Assembly: GCA_949935795.1 (NCBI GenBank)
Contig: CATLFX010000001.1
Coordinates: forward strand, 1-64,000
Length of the DNA stretch: 64,000 bases
Direction: 5' to 3'
DNA from: an uncultured Oscillospiraceae bacterium
GTDB lineage: Bacteria > Bacillota > Clostridia > Oscillospirales > Oscillospiraceae
Positions 39,825 through 49,113 of the stretch are shown one piece after another (the stretch's first letter is position 1; each line of letters begins with the position of its first letter). The notes under the pieces were generated by a model, which saw only the letters and a program-made list of their open reading frames with translations, did not search any database and had not been told where the DNA came from. Position numbers and translations under genes: made by a program.

Positions 39825-39853
39825 TTGACAATGGGCGCGTTTTCACATATAAT
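39825..39853 (+). promoter_or_regulatory. Consensus sigma-A promoter TTGACA-N17-TATAAT for rpsU
   Basis: -35 39825-39830, -10 39848-39853. Confidence 0.85.
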
Positions 39854-39930
39854 AGACCTGTTAAAGCCATCGCCAATGGCCCTTAAAGCATCCTGGAAAA
39901 AGCCGGATGTTTCGGAGGGAGGGAAAATAG

Positions 39931-40116
39931 ATGTCCGAAGTTCATGTCCGCGAGGGCGAGTCTCTGGAGAACGCGCTGAAGCGCTTTAAGCGTAGCTGCG
40001 CCAAGTCCGGCGTGCTGGCCGAGGTGCGCAAGCGCGAGTACTACGACAGCCCCAGCGTCAAGCGCCGCAAGAAGAGCGAGGCGGCCCGGAAGAACCGCAG
40101 CAAGAAGTTCTACTGA
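39931..40116 (+). CDS. rpsU: 30S ribosomal protein S21
   Basis: [61 protein letters not shown]. Confidence 0.97.
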   Translation: MSEVHVREGESLENALKRFKRSCAKSGVLAEVRKREYYDSPSVKRRKKSEAARKNRSKKFY

Positions 40117-40121
40117 GAAGC

Positions 40122-40154
40122 AAAAAGCAGCGCCTTGGTTGGGGCGCTGCTTTT
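40122..40154. terminator. Bidirectional terminator
   Basis: aaaaagcagcgccttggttggggcgctgctttt. Confidence 0.88.
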
Positions 40155-40179
40155 CTGTTCCCCAGTGGGGCGGGCCATT

Positions 40180-40731
40180 TTACAGCGGCTTTCCCTCCGC
40201 ATTGAACAGCGGGAGCTTTTCCAGGAAGAGAATGTCCTCCCGCTTGGCGGCGTCCCCCTCGGCCAGGATGGCCATGCGGCCCGCCACGATTCCGCCCGCC
40301 TGGTCCACCAGGCTCTCCACTGCCGCCAGCGAGCCGCCGGTGGAGATCACGTCGTCCAGAATGAGGACGCGCTTGCCCTTCATCTTTTTGGCATCCGCCC
40401 CGTCCATGTACAGCTTCTGCTCCCCCTTGGTGGTGATGGAGCGGTCCACCGCCTCGAACACCCCGTCCATGTACAGCTTGGGGGCCTTGCGCACCAGGAA
40501 GTAGCCGTTCCGGCCGCTCTGACGGGCCATCTCGTGGACCAGGGGGATGGCCTTGGCCTCCGGGGCCACCATGTAGTCGAACTCCGGGGCGATCTTCAGC
40601 AGGTCCCGGGCGCAGGCGCAGGTGAGCTCCACATCGCCGAAGATGACGAAGGCACCGATCATCAGGGTATCGCTGATGGGGCACAGGGGGAGCTGACGGG
40701 TGAGGCCCGCCACGTGCATTTCATAGGTCAT
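40180..40731 (-). CDS. Phosphoribosyltransferase (adenine PRT-like)
   Basis: PRPP motif RVLILDDVISTGGSLAAVESLVDQAGG; divergent from a purine riboswitch/permease. Confidence 0.82.
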   Translation of the reverse strand: MTYEMHVAGLTRQLPLCPISDTLMIGAFVIFGDVELTCACARDLLKIAPEFDYMVAPEAKAIPLVHEMARQSGRNGYFLVRKAPKLYMDGVFEAVDRSITTKGEQKLYMDGADAKKMKGKRVLILDDVISTGGSLAAVESLVDQAGGIVAGRMAILAEGDAAKREDILFLEKLPLFNAEGKPL

Positions 40732-40768
40732 GACAGCTCATCTCCAGTTTGAAAATTATACGAACTAT

Positions 40769-40797
40769 ATTATACTATCTTCGCCGCCTGTTGTCAA
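40769..40797 (-). promoter_or_regulatory. Consensus sigma-A promoter TTGACA-N17-TATAAT on minus strand
   Basis: Complement of attata...tgtcaa, 17 nt spacer. Confidence 0.8.
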
Positions 40798-40882
40798 AAT
40801 TGAATGAAAGTTTTTGAAACATAGAAAAAACTGTGGAATTCTGGAAAAGATTGTGGTATCATGCTAAACGTAACTCAATATC

Positions 40883-40950
40883 TTTCGGTATAATCGGGGC
40901 GAGATGGGTCCCGAGTCTCTACCGCCAACCTATTTGGCCGCTACCGAAAA
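40883..40950 (+). promoter_or_regulatory. Purine riboswitch aptamer (guanine/hypoxanthine type)
   Basis: P1 ttcggta/taccgaa; taatc J1/2; L2 gagatgg; J2/3 agtctctacc; P3 gcca-acctatt-tggc; J3/1 ends c-t-acc (C74-type); upstream of NCS2 permease. Confidence 0.87.
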
Positions 40951-41038
40951 CAGAACAGGCGCGGAAATTCCATTTTCCGGGCCAATTTTGTTTTCCTCTC
41001 CGATTGTTCCGAAAGAAATTTTGGAGAGGGAGTTTTTT

Positions 41039-42460
41039 ATGGAAAAAATTTTTAAGCTCAAGGAGAACGGCACCACGGTGCGCACCGAGATCGTGGCCGG
41101 GCTCACCACCTTCATGACGATGGCCTATATCATCGCCCTGAACCCCAACCTGCTGACCAACTTTGACGTGGGCTCCGCGCTGTGGAACGGTGTGTTCATG
41201 GCCACCTGCATCGCCTCCGCCATCGCCATGTTCTGCATGGCCTTCCTGGCCAACAAGCCCTTCGCCCTGGCCCCCGGCATGGGTCTGAACAGCTTTTTCG
41301 CCGTGGTGGTGGCCAACATCGCCGCCGCCACCGGACTGACCTACGTGGCCAGCTTCCAAGCCGCCCTCATCATCATCCTCATTGAGGGCATCGTGTTCAT
41401 TGTGCTGTCCGTCCTCAACGTCCGGGAGAAGATCGTGGACGCCATCCCCCTGGGCGTGCGGCTGGGTATCGCCCCCGCCATCAGCCTGATGCTGATGAAC
41501 ATCGGCCTGGGCTCCAACGCGGGCATCTACTCCGAGAACGGCGGTCCCTTCTATGCGATGCGGGACTTCTTCGGCGCTCTCACTCCCAGCGTGGCGCAGA
41601 AGACCATGGGTTCCGGCTACGCCCCCATGGTGCTCACCGTGGTCACCATGTTCCTGGGCCTGTTCGTCATGGTTATCCTGTCCAAGCACGGGGTGAAGGC
41701 CGCCGTGCTGTTGGGTATGTTGGCCGCCTCCATCGTCTACTGGGCCGGCTCCTTCGTCTTCCTCCAGACCAATCCCTTCGCCTCTCTGAAGGAGGCCTCC
41801 TTCCTGCCTCCCGTCAAGGACATGGTGGACACCACCCTGTTCAAGTTCAACTTCGCCGGGCTGGCCGATGTGGGCATGTTTACCGTCGTCACTCTGATTA
41901 TCACCTTCTGCATGATCGACATGTTCGACACCATCGGCACCCTGGTGGGCACCGCCTCCCAGGTGGGCATGGTGGATGAGAACGGCAACATGCCTAAGAT
42001 GCGCGAGGCCCTGCTGTCCGACGCCATTGGTACCGTGGCGGGCGCCTGCACCGGCACCTCCACCGTCACCACCTTCATCGAGTCCACCGCCGGGGTGGAG
42101 GCGGGGGGCCGCACCGGCCTCACCGCCCTGACCACCGGCATCCTCTTCCTGGCCTGCATGTTCATCGCCCCGGTGGCCGCCGTCATCCCCGCCGCCGCCA
42201 CCTCCTCCGCCCTGATCTACGTGGGTGTGCTCATGTTCAAGGGCCTGGGCAAGATCGACTTCAACGACATCGACCAGGTCCTTCCCGCCGCCCTCATGGT
42301 CATCGGTATGCCCATCTCCGGCTCCATCGGCCACGCCATCGGCATCGGCATGATCGCCTACACCATTTTGAAGGTGTTCACCGGCAAGGCCAAGGACGTG
42401 TCCATCCTCACCTATGTGATCTCCGCCCTGTTCCTGGTGAAGTTCTTCCTCATCGTGTGA
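41039..42460 (+). CDS. NCS2 family purine permease (AzgA/COG2252-like)
   Basis: RTEIVAGLTTFMTMAYIIALNPNLL, LAPGMGLNSFFAVVV, GTSTVTTFIESTAGVEAGGRTGLTAL. Confidence 0.94.
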   Translation: MEKIFKLKENGTTVRTEIVAGLTTFMTMAYIIALNPNLLTNFDVGSALWNGVFMATCIASAIAMFCMAFLANKPFALAPGMGLNSFFAVVVANIAAATGLTYVASFQAALIIILIEGIVFIVLSVLNVREKIVDAIPLGVRLGIAPAISLMLMNIGLGSNAGIYSENGGPFYAMRDFFGALTPSVAQKTMGSGYAPMVLTVVTMFLGLFVMVILSKHGVKAAVLLGMLAASIVYWAGSFVFLQTNPFASLKEASFLPPVKDMVDTTLFKFNFAGLADVGMFTVVTLIITFCMIDMFDTIGTLVGTASQVGMVDENGNMPKMREALLSDAIGTVAGACTGTSTVTTFIESTAGVEAGGRTGLTALTTGILFLACMFIAPVAAVIPAAATSSALIYVGVLMFKGLGKIDFNDIDQVLPAALMVIGMPISGSIGHAIGIGMIAYTILKVFTGKAKDVSILTYVISALFLVKFFLIV

Positions 42461-42467
42461 TTGAGAG

Positions 42468-42498
42468 AACGCCCCCCGCTCAGCCGGGGGGCGTTTTT
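42468..42498 (+). terminator. Intrinsic terminator
   Basis: aacgccccccgctcagccggggggcgttttt. Confidence 0.92.
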
Positions 42499-42528
42499 CC
42501 GTCCCGGCCCCTCTGGGAAGAAAAAAGA

Positions 42529-42557
42529 TTGTCAGCGGGGGCAAATCGTGGTATAGT
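42529..42557 (+). promoter_or_regulatory. Sigma-A type promoter TTGTCA-N17-TATAGT
   Basis: Upstream of the DivIVA-like gene. Confidence 0.65.
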
Positions 42558-42590
42558 AGACAAAACGGCTGAGAAAGAGGGGAAGCGGGG

Positions 42591-43208
42591 ATGGCTGTCA
42601 TTCAGCAATTCCGCACCGCTGTGCGGGGGTTCAACCGCCAGGATGTGCAGGACTATATTGAGCAGATGGCCGCCGTCCACCGGCAGGAGGCGGCGGATCT
42701 CCGAAAACAGCTGGAGAAGTCGGACCGCCGGATTCAGGAGCTGGAGGAGACGGCGTCGGCCATGGACGCCATGTCGGAGGAGCTGGCTCAGACCCGGGCC
42801 GCCCTGGAGTCCGCCAACCAGATGGTGAGCCGCCTGCGGGGGGAGATGTCCCAGGCGGACGCGAAGCTGTCCGTGGCGAAAAAGGAGAAGGAGCGCCTCC
42901 AGACCCAGATTGCCGCGCTGGAGCCCTTGGCCGCCGGCTACCAGGAGATCCGGGACCGGGCGGCCAACGTGGAGCTGGACGCCCACCAGAAGGCCCAGGC
43001 GGCGGTGAACGAGGCCAAGGCGGAGGTGGAGCGAATCCGCGGGGAGACCAGGCGGTGGCTCAGCCAGGTGATGGAGGAGTACAGCACCCTGCGGTACGGG
43101 CTGGACGGGGTGCTGGAGCAGATCCAGACCTTGGCCAAAGAGCCGGAGAAGGTGGCGGAGCTGGACAAGACCGCCAAAAAGCTGCGGCTTCAGGGGGGGC
43201 TGAAATGA
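42591..43208 (+). CDS. DivIVA-domain-like coiled-coil protein
   Basis: FRTAVRGFNRQDVQDYIEQMAAVHRQE N-terminus (DivIVA-like) followed by long coiled coil. Confidence 0.7.
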   Translation: MAVIQQFRTAVRGFNRQDVQDYIEQMAAVHRQEAADLRKQLEKSDRRIQELEETASAMDAMSEELAQTRAALESANQMVSRLRGEMSQADAKLSVAKKEKERLQTQIAALEPLAAGYQEIRDRAANVELDAHQKAQAAVNEAKAEVERIRGETRRWLSQVMEEYSTLRYGLDGVLEQIQTLAKEPEKVAELDKTAKKLRLQGGLK

Positions 43209-43759
43209 GCGCGGCGCGCCTGCACAGCGGCGAGCTGCCCCAGCGTCTGGCCCAGCTGCGGGCGGGGGACCGGGTGCTGCTGACAGGGACCATCTACACC
43301 GCCCGGGATGCCGCCCACAAGCGGATGTCCCAGCTGCTGGATGAGAACAGGCCCCTGCCATTCCCGCTGGAGGGCGCGGTAATCTACTACGCCGGGCCCA
43401 CCCCCGGCCAGCAGGGGATGGCGGTGGGGGCCTGCGGCCCCACCACGGCGGGGCGGATGGACGGCTTCGCGCCCCGCCTGCTGGACCTGGGCCTGTCCGC
43501 CATGATCGGCAAGGGGGAGCGGGACCAGGCGGTGGTGGACGCCATCGTCCGCAACGGGGCGTGTTACTTTGCCGCCGTGGGGGGCGCCGGGGCGCTCATC
43601 GCCCGGTGCATCCAGACGGCGGAGGTGATCGCCTTCGACGATCTGGGCTGTGAGTCCGTCAAGCGCATGACGGTGCGGGACCTGCCCCTCACCGTGGCCA
43701 TCGACAGCCGGGGGAACGACCTGTTCCGCCAGGGCCGGGCGGAATACCAGAGGGCGTAA
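43205..43759 (+). CDS. Class I fumarate hydratase / Fe-S hydro-lyase beta-type subunit
   Basis: AGDRVLLTGTIYTARDAAHKRM, IYYAGPTPGQQGMAVGACGPTTAGRMDGFAP, MIGKG; ATGA overlap with upstream CDS. Confidence 0.9.
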   Translation: MSAARLHSGELPQRLAQLRAGDRVLLTGTIYTARDAAHKRMSQLLDENRPLPFPLEGAVIYYAGPTPGQQGMAVGACGPTTAGRMDGFAPRLLDLGLSAMIGKGERDQAVVDAIVRNGACYFAAVGGAGALIARCIQTAEVIAFDDLGCESVKRMTVRDLPLTVAIDSRGNDLFRQGRAEYQRA

Positions 43760-43985
43760 GGCCCGGACCTTTCCCGAAATGAGAGCCTGTATTCGCGGCC
43801 GGAAATGTCCCGTCCAGCGGGCGTTTTCGGCGCTGGGTACAGGTTCTTGCGCATGTTTGGCCCCAGAGGAAAACTTAAAGAACAGAGTTTCGATTTTTGC
43901 TGGAATTTTCCGACCAGGTGTGCTAATATATTGTATTGACTCTATGATGCCGCCTCGGCGGCTGACATTAAATGAGGTGAGCGCA

Positions 43986-44846
43986 TTGACCCTTTGGATG
44001 GCGATTGTTTTGGGCCTGGTGCAGGGTGTGGCGGAGTTCCTGCCCATCTCCAGCTCCGGGCACCTGTCCCTGCTGCAATACTTCTTCGCCCTGGAAGAGC
44101 CCGACACCCTGTACAATATCCTGCTCCACTTCGCCACGCTGATCGCGGTATTTGTGGTCTACTGGCGGGACGTCGCCGACATGGTGGCGGAGTTTTTCCG
44201 CATGATCGGCTCCCTGTTTATCCGGGAGGACGGACGGCCTCGGGGCAATCCCCCCGAGGCCCGGCGGATGGTGCTGCTGCTGGTTTTGGGCACCCTGCCC
44301 CTGTTCCTGGTCCTGCCCTTCGACGACGCGGTGGAGGGCCTGGGGGCCAACCCGGTGTTCGTGTCCGCCATGCTGCTGGTGACGGGGTGCATCCTGTTCC
44401 TGTCCGACCGCTACGGGGGCGGGCGGAAAAACGGCCGCACCGCCACGGTGAAGGACGTGCTGCTGGTGGGCCTGGCCCAGGGAGCGGCCACCATCCCCGG
44501 CCTGTCCCGCTCCGGTACCACCATCTCCGCCGGGATGGCCCTGGGCTTTGAGCGTAATTTTGCCGTGCGCTTCTCCTTCCTGCTGTCCCTGCCCGCCGTG
44601 CTGGGGGCCACCCTGCTGAAGGTGGTCAAGGTGGCGCAGGCGGGAGAGTTCGACATGGAACTGCTCCCCATATACCTGGCCGGCATGGCCGTGGCCGGGG
44701 TGGTGGGCTATTTCTCCATCTCCCTGGTGAAGCTGCTGGCCAGTAAGGGCAAGTTCGGCATGTTCGCCTACTACTGCTGGATCGCCGGGGCCGTCTCCCT
44801 GGCCGCCAGCCTCATTCTTCCCATACTGGCCCCCGCGGCGCCATAA
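43986..44846 (+). CDS. uppP: Undecaprenyl-diphosphatase
   Basis: TTG start; LVQGVAEFLPISSSGHLSLLQ, IPGLSRSGTTISAGMALGFERNFAVRFSFLLSLPAV. Confidence 0.95.
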   Translation: MTLWMAIVLGLVQGVAEFLPISSSGHLSLLQYFFALEEPDTLYNILLHFATLIAVFVVYWRDVADMVAEFFRMIGSLFIREDGRPRGNPPEARRMVLLLVLGTLPLFLVLPFDDAVEGLGANPVFVSAMLLVTGCILFLSDRYGGGRKNGRTATVKDVLLVGLAQGAATIPGLSRSGTTISAGMALGFERNFAVRFSFLLSLPAVLGATLLKVVKVAQAGEFDMELLPIYLAGMAVAGVVGYFSISLVKLLASKGKFGMFAYYCWIAGAVSLAASLILPILAPAAP

Positions 44847-44864
44847 AACAGGAGGATCTTCCCT

Positions 44865-47648
44865 ATGGCTTCCACACAAAAGAAAACTGCAGCTTCAACA
44901 TCCGGCAGCGGTTCCAAGAGCCGTTCCAACTCCGGCGGCTCCCAGAGCGGCGGAAGGCGGACCGCATCCAAGTCCGGGAGCGCGTCCGGGGCCAAGAGCC
45001 GCTCCTCCCGCAAATCCGCCCCCCAGAAGAAGCCCTACCGCCGGGAGGTGGGCGGGGTGGTCTGCCTGCTGATGGCCCTGTTCGGGGCCATCGGCTATTT
45101 CAAGACGGAGGACGGGGCGGTCATCGCCCTGTTCTGCGACCTGCTGAAAGGGCTGTGCGGCTATGGCTTTTACCTGGCCCCGCCCCTGTTGCTGGGGGCG
45201 GCGGCCATCCTGCTGCTCCACCGGGGCCGGCCCGTCCGGCTGCGGGTGACGGGGGCGCTGAGCCTGCCGGTGCTGTCCGGAGCCCTGATCCACTTGCTCC
45301 TGTGCGCCACGGAGTACGAGTGGGGCTGGGCCCTGCTGGGCCAGCTGTGGAAGGATGGCCGTGCGGTGGCCTGCGGGGGCGTGGCCGGTGGCCTGCTGGC
45401 CATGGCTTTCCGATTCGCCTTCACCACGGTGGGGGCCGTCATCATCCTGGCGGCTTTGTGCGCGGCGGCGGCGCTGTGCGCCCTGCGGCTTGGCCCGAGG
45501 GACATCGTGGACTACGTCCGGGAGCAGCGGGAAAAGCGCCCGGTCTATGACCCGGAGGACTACCCGGAGCGGCCGCCCCGCAAACCCGCCCGCAGAGAGC
45601 CGGAGCCCGCCCCGTCCCGGAGGAAAAACGCCGCCATCGATATCCCGGTGGACGACGGCCCCCTGCTTTCAAAAAAGCCCACCACCCCTGTGACCACCGT
45701 GCGGAAGAAGTCCTTTTTTGATAAGGTGGCGGGGGTCACGCCCCCCGGCCAGGAGAGTAAACCCGCTTTCGAGGAGGAGGCCCCGGAGTACGAGGACGTG
45801 GCCGAGCTGCATCCCATGCGGGAGCCTCCGCGCACCCCCAAGCCCGGCCCCGCTACCCCGCCTCCCTCCGCGGCGGACGAGCTGCCGCCCCCCGCACCCA
45901 CGCCCCTTCGGGACGGTCTGACGCCGCCTCCTGTGGTTCGGGAGGAGGCCGCGCCCCCGGCCCCGGCGGTCCGGGAGGACCCAGTGCCCCCTCCCGTCAT
46001 CCGGGAACCCGCCCCCCAGAAGCTGTCCAAGGAGGAGGAGCGGGCCCAGGTTCAGGCGGAGATGGCCCGGGAGATCGAGGCGGGGATGGAGCAGGACTCC
46101 CCTGCCTACCGCTATCCTCCCGTGTCCCTGCTCAACGAGGGGCGGGGCGGAAATGCCGCCGCTGCGGACGGGGAGCTCCATGCCAACCAGCAGCGCCTTC
46201 AGGACGCCCTCCAGTCCTTTGGAGTCAGCGCCCACATCGTCAACGTCATCCGGGGCCCCGCCGTTACCCGGTATGAGCTGGAGCTGGACCAGGGGGTGAA
46301 GCTGAACAAGATCACCAACCTGTCCGGTGACATCGCCCTGGCCCTGGGGGCGTCCGCCGTCCGGGTGGCTCCCATCCCCGATAAAATCTCCACCGTGGGC
46401 ATCGAGGTGCCCAACCGGCAGGTGAGCCCGGTGTGCATCCGGGATGTGCTGGGGTCCAAAGCCTTCACCGACAGCCCCTCCAAGGTGTCCTTCGCCGTGG
46501 GTAAGGACATCAGCGGAAGCCCCATCGTGGGCAATATTGCCAAGCTGCCCCACATGCTCATCGCGGGCACCACCGGCTCGGGCAAATCGGTGTGCACCAA
46601 CTCCCTCATCATATCCCTGCTGTACAAGGCCACGCCGGAGGAGGTCCGCCTCATCATGGTGGACCCCAAGATGGTGGAGCTCAGCGTGTACAACGGCATC
46701 CCCCACCTGCTCATCCCGGTGGTCACCGACCCGAAAAAGGCCGCAGGGGCCCTGCAATGGACGGTGAGCGAGATGATGAAGCGGTACCAGAAGTTCTCCG
46801 AGGTGGGGGCGAAGGACCTGGCCTCCTACAACAACCACGCGAAAAAGCGGGAGGATTTGGAGCCCATGCCCCAGATCGTGGTGGTCATCGACGAGCTGGC
46901 CGACCTGATGCTGGTGGCGGCCAAGGAGGTGGAGGAGTCCATCTGCCGGGTGGCCCAGATGGGCCGGGCCTCCGGGATGCACCTGGTCATCGCCACTCAG
47001 AGCCCCCGGGCCGATGTGATCACCGGCCTGATGAAGGCCAACATCCCCAGCCGTATCGCCTTCGCGGTGGCCTCCAGCCTGGAGTCCCGCATTATCCTGG
47101 ACACCACCGGCGCGGAAAAGCTGGTGGGCAAGGGGGACATGCTGTACGCCCCCCTGGGGCAGGACAAGCTGCGGGTCCAGGGCTGCTTCATCACCGAGGA
47201 GGAGGTGGCCAACGTGGTGGACTTCATCAAGGAGGGCGCCTCCGCCCAGTACGACGAGCAGGTGATGCACGAGATTGAGAAGAACGCCGAGGACAAGGAA
47301 AAGGCCGCCAAAGGGGTGGGCGGGTCCGAACCGGAGGGCGGCGACTACGACGAGCTGCTCCCCGCCGCCATCGACGTGGTGCTGGAGGTGGGACAGGCCA
47401 GCGTGTCCATGCTCCAGCGGCGGCTGAAGCTGGGCTACGGGCGGGCCGCCCGCCTGGTGGACCAGATGGAGGAAAAGGGCGTGGTGGGCCCCTTTGAGGG
47501 CTCCAAGCCCAGGCAGCTGCTCATCACCAAGGAGCAGTGGGCGGAGATGCAGTACAAGCAGAATATGACCCCCGCTGTGCCCGACGAGCTCCCCTTTGAG
47601 GGTGACGCCGTCTCCCAGGACGCCCCGCCCTTTGACACGGACGAGTGA
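44865..47648 (+). CDS. ftsK: FtsK/SpoIIIE family DNA translocase
   Basis: N-terminal TM region, Pro-rich linker, MLIAGTTGSGKSVCTNSLIISLLYKATPEEVRLIMVDPKMVELSVYNGIPHLLIPVVTDPKKA, C-terminal gamma winged helix. Confidence 0.95.
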   Translation: MASTQKKTAASTSGSGSKSRSNSGGSQSGGRRTASKSGSASGAKSRSSRKSAPQKKPYRREVGGVVCLLMALFGAIGYFKTEDGAVIALFCDLLKGLCGYGFYLAPPLLLGAAAILLLHRGRPVRLRVTGALSLPVLSGALIHLLLCATEYEWGWALLGQLWKDGRAVACGGVAGGLLAMAFRFAFTTVGAVIILAALCAAAALCALRLGPRDIVDYVREQREKRPVYDPEDYPERPPRKPARREPEPAPSRRKNAAIDIPVDDGPLLSKKPTTPVTTVRKKSFFDKVAGVTPPGQESKPAFEEEAPEYEDVAELHPMREPPRTPKPGPATPPPSAADELPPPAPTPLRDGLTPPPVVREEAAPPAPAVREDPVPPPVIREPAPQKLSKEEERAQVQAEMAREIEAGMEQDSPAYRYPPVSLLNEGRGGNAAAADGELHANQQRLQDALQSFGVSAHIVNVIRGPAVTRYELELDQGVKLNKITNLSGDIALALGASAVRVAPIPDKISTVGIEVPNRQVSPVCIRDVLGSKAFTDSPSKVSFAVGKDISGSPIVGNIAKLPHMLIAGTTGSGKSVCTNSLIISLLYKATPEEVRLIMVDPKMVELSVYNGIPHLLIPVVTDPKKAAGALQWTVSEMMKRYQKFSEVGAKDLASYNNHAKKREDLEPMPQIVVVIDELADLMLVAAKEVEESICRVAQMGRASGMHLVIATQSPRADVITGLMKANIPSRIAFAVASSLESRIILDTTGAEKLVGKGDMLYAPLGQDKLRVQGCFITEEEVANVVDFIKEGASAQYDEQVMHEIEKNAEDKEKAAKGVGGSEPEGGDYDELLPAAIDVVLEVGQASVSMLQRRLKLGYGRAARLVDQMEEKGVVGPFEGSKPRQLLITKEQWAEMQYKQNMTPAVPDELPFEGDAVSQDAPPFDTDE

Positions 47649-47691
47649 CAAAAAGCATTGGGCGCTTACTCATAAAACAGGATTGCAGCAT

Positions 47692-47721
47692 AAAAGCCGC
47701 TCCAGGATCGGAGCGGCTTTT
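47692..47721 (+). terminator. Intrinsic terminator
   Basis: aaaagccgctccaggatcggagcggctttt. Confidence 0.9.
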
Positions 47722-47837
47722 GTGTCGTTCTTGCGGCGCGTATGCCGGTTAAAGCCATTCTGGTCCATGCCGCTGTTTTCAGGCAATGCCTGGATTTGAT
47801 AAGTAGTTATGATGGAACCGTGCTTCTCTATTTGCAA

Positions 47838-47866
47838 TTGAAATCCGGAAGAGAATATGTTATGAT
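47838..47866 (+). promoter_or_regulatory. Sigma-A type promoter TTGAAA-N17-TATGAT
   Basis: ~170 nt upstream of the PocR/AraC regulator start. Confidence 0.6.
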
Positions 47867-47970
47867 AAAAACAGTTAAGCGTATGGCGGGACGCCTGTTT
47901 CCGAGGAAAACCCGGACCGCGGACAAGCACGGCGGGGCCTGACGCACTGACACGATTGAAAAAGATTCAC

Positions 47971-48017
47971 GCACACAGGGCGTACGCCCTGTGTGCGCTT
48001 TGCCGGGGGCAAAGCGC
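47971..48017 (+). promoter_or_regulatory. Two adjoining perfect inverted repeats in the leader of the PocR/AraC regulator
   Basis: gcacacagggcgtacgccctgtgtgc (26 bp perfect palindrome) and gcgctttgcc-ggg-ggcaaagcgc. Confidence 0.8.
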
Positions 48018-48042
48018 AATTCTCTTTGGAGGCTGCTGGGTG

Positions 48043-48924
48043 ATGAATGCTCTTTTTGACGAAAAACGCCTGCGCAAGCTGATCGCCAATTTGAATATCC
48101 TTACCAGCGTGCCTGCCAACGTCCTGGACGCCCAGGGCTTGGACCGCTATCTGTTCGGAGGCCATCCTCCCTTTTGCAGGGCCGTCAACGCCGACCCGGA
48201 GGGACACGAGCGCTGTATTGCCTGCGACGTATGGAAGGTCAAAAGCTACACCTCCGACGGGGGATTTCAATTTTACCGCTGCCATCTGGGCATCTGCGAG
48301 GCCATTATGCCCCTCTACAGCAAGGACGATCCCCTGGCCTACCTGATCTTTGGGTGCTTTCTGGACAGCTCCCCCATTGAGGAACAGTGGGCGCACACCC
48401 GCGCCCTGCTGGACTGGTGGCAGGGCGATTTGGACGGGCTGCACCGCGCCTTCCTCCAATTCCGCCAGTTTTCCGCGGAGGAGCTGCGGGCCTACGCCGA
48501 GACCCTGGAGGCCCTGGCCGCCTATATCCGGCTGGAGGGCCTCATTTCCAGCGCCGAGCAGAGCGACCTGCAAAGGCTGGAGCTGTATCTGGACCAGCAC
48601 TACATGGAAAAGCTGTCCCTGGCGGTCATGTCCAAGGACCTGCACATTGGCCGCACCAAGCTGTGCGCCCTGGCCAAGGAGCTGTCCGGGGGGCGTACCC
48701 TGTCCTGGCTCATCGCCCAGCGCCGCATCGACGCCGCAAAGCGGCTGCTGGTCCAGAGTACGCTGCCCATATCCGCCGTGGCGGAGGAGGTGGGCATTGA
48801 CGATTACAACTATTTTTCCAAGGTGTTCCGCGCTGTCACCGGCGTGACGCCCAGCCTTTTCCGGAAAAACGCCCGCCGCGCCCTGGGGAGCCCGGATGAA
48901 AATGACAACGAAATTTCCAAATAA
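48043..48924 (+). CDS. PocR sensory domain + AraC HTH transcriptional regulator
   Basis: FCRAVNADPEGHERCIACDVWKVKSYTSDGGFQFYRCHLGICEAIMPLY (Cys-rich PocR-like); C-terminal AraC HTH. Confidence 0.88.
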   Translation: MNALFDEKRLRKLIANLNILTSVPANVLDAQGLDRYLFGGHPPFCRAVNADPEGHERCIACDVWKVKSYTSDGGFQFYRCHLGICEAIMPLYSKDDPLAYLIFGCFLDSSPIEEQWAHTRALLDWWQGDLDGLHRAFLQFRQFSAEELRAYAETLEALAAYIRLEGLISSAEQSDLQRLELYLDQHYMEKLSLAVMSKDLHIGRTKLCALAKELSGGRTLSWLIAQRRIDAAKRLLVQSTLPISAVAEEVGIDDYNYFSKVFRAVTGVTPSLFRKNARRALGSPDENDNEISK

Positions 48925-48956
48925 ATCGTACGAATTTTCATGTTCGTACGATTTTT
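48923..48956 (+). terminator. AT-rich intrinsic terminator
   Basis: aaatcgtacgaa ttttcatg ttcgtacgattt tt. Confidence 0.85.
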
Positions 48957-49113
48957 CTATAAAGTGGACGTTTCCCCCTATTTATTCGCAGAATGTATAA
49001 GTACAATTGGAATCAGCAGGGTGTGTTTTGTGAGATTTGTCAACAGCCCTGTTCCCCTTTCCCAGGCCTTTCCAACCTGGCCGGGGGACCAAATTATGAG
49101 AAGGAGAATGAAA

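Noticed and set aside
47870-47970. Cobalamin-type riboswitch in the PocR/AraC leader
   Set aside because: No B12-box (GCCACUG) or other cobalamin core elements; only strong inverted repeats are visible.
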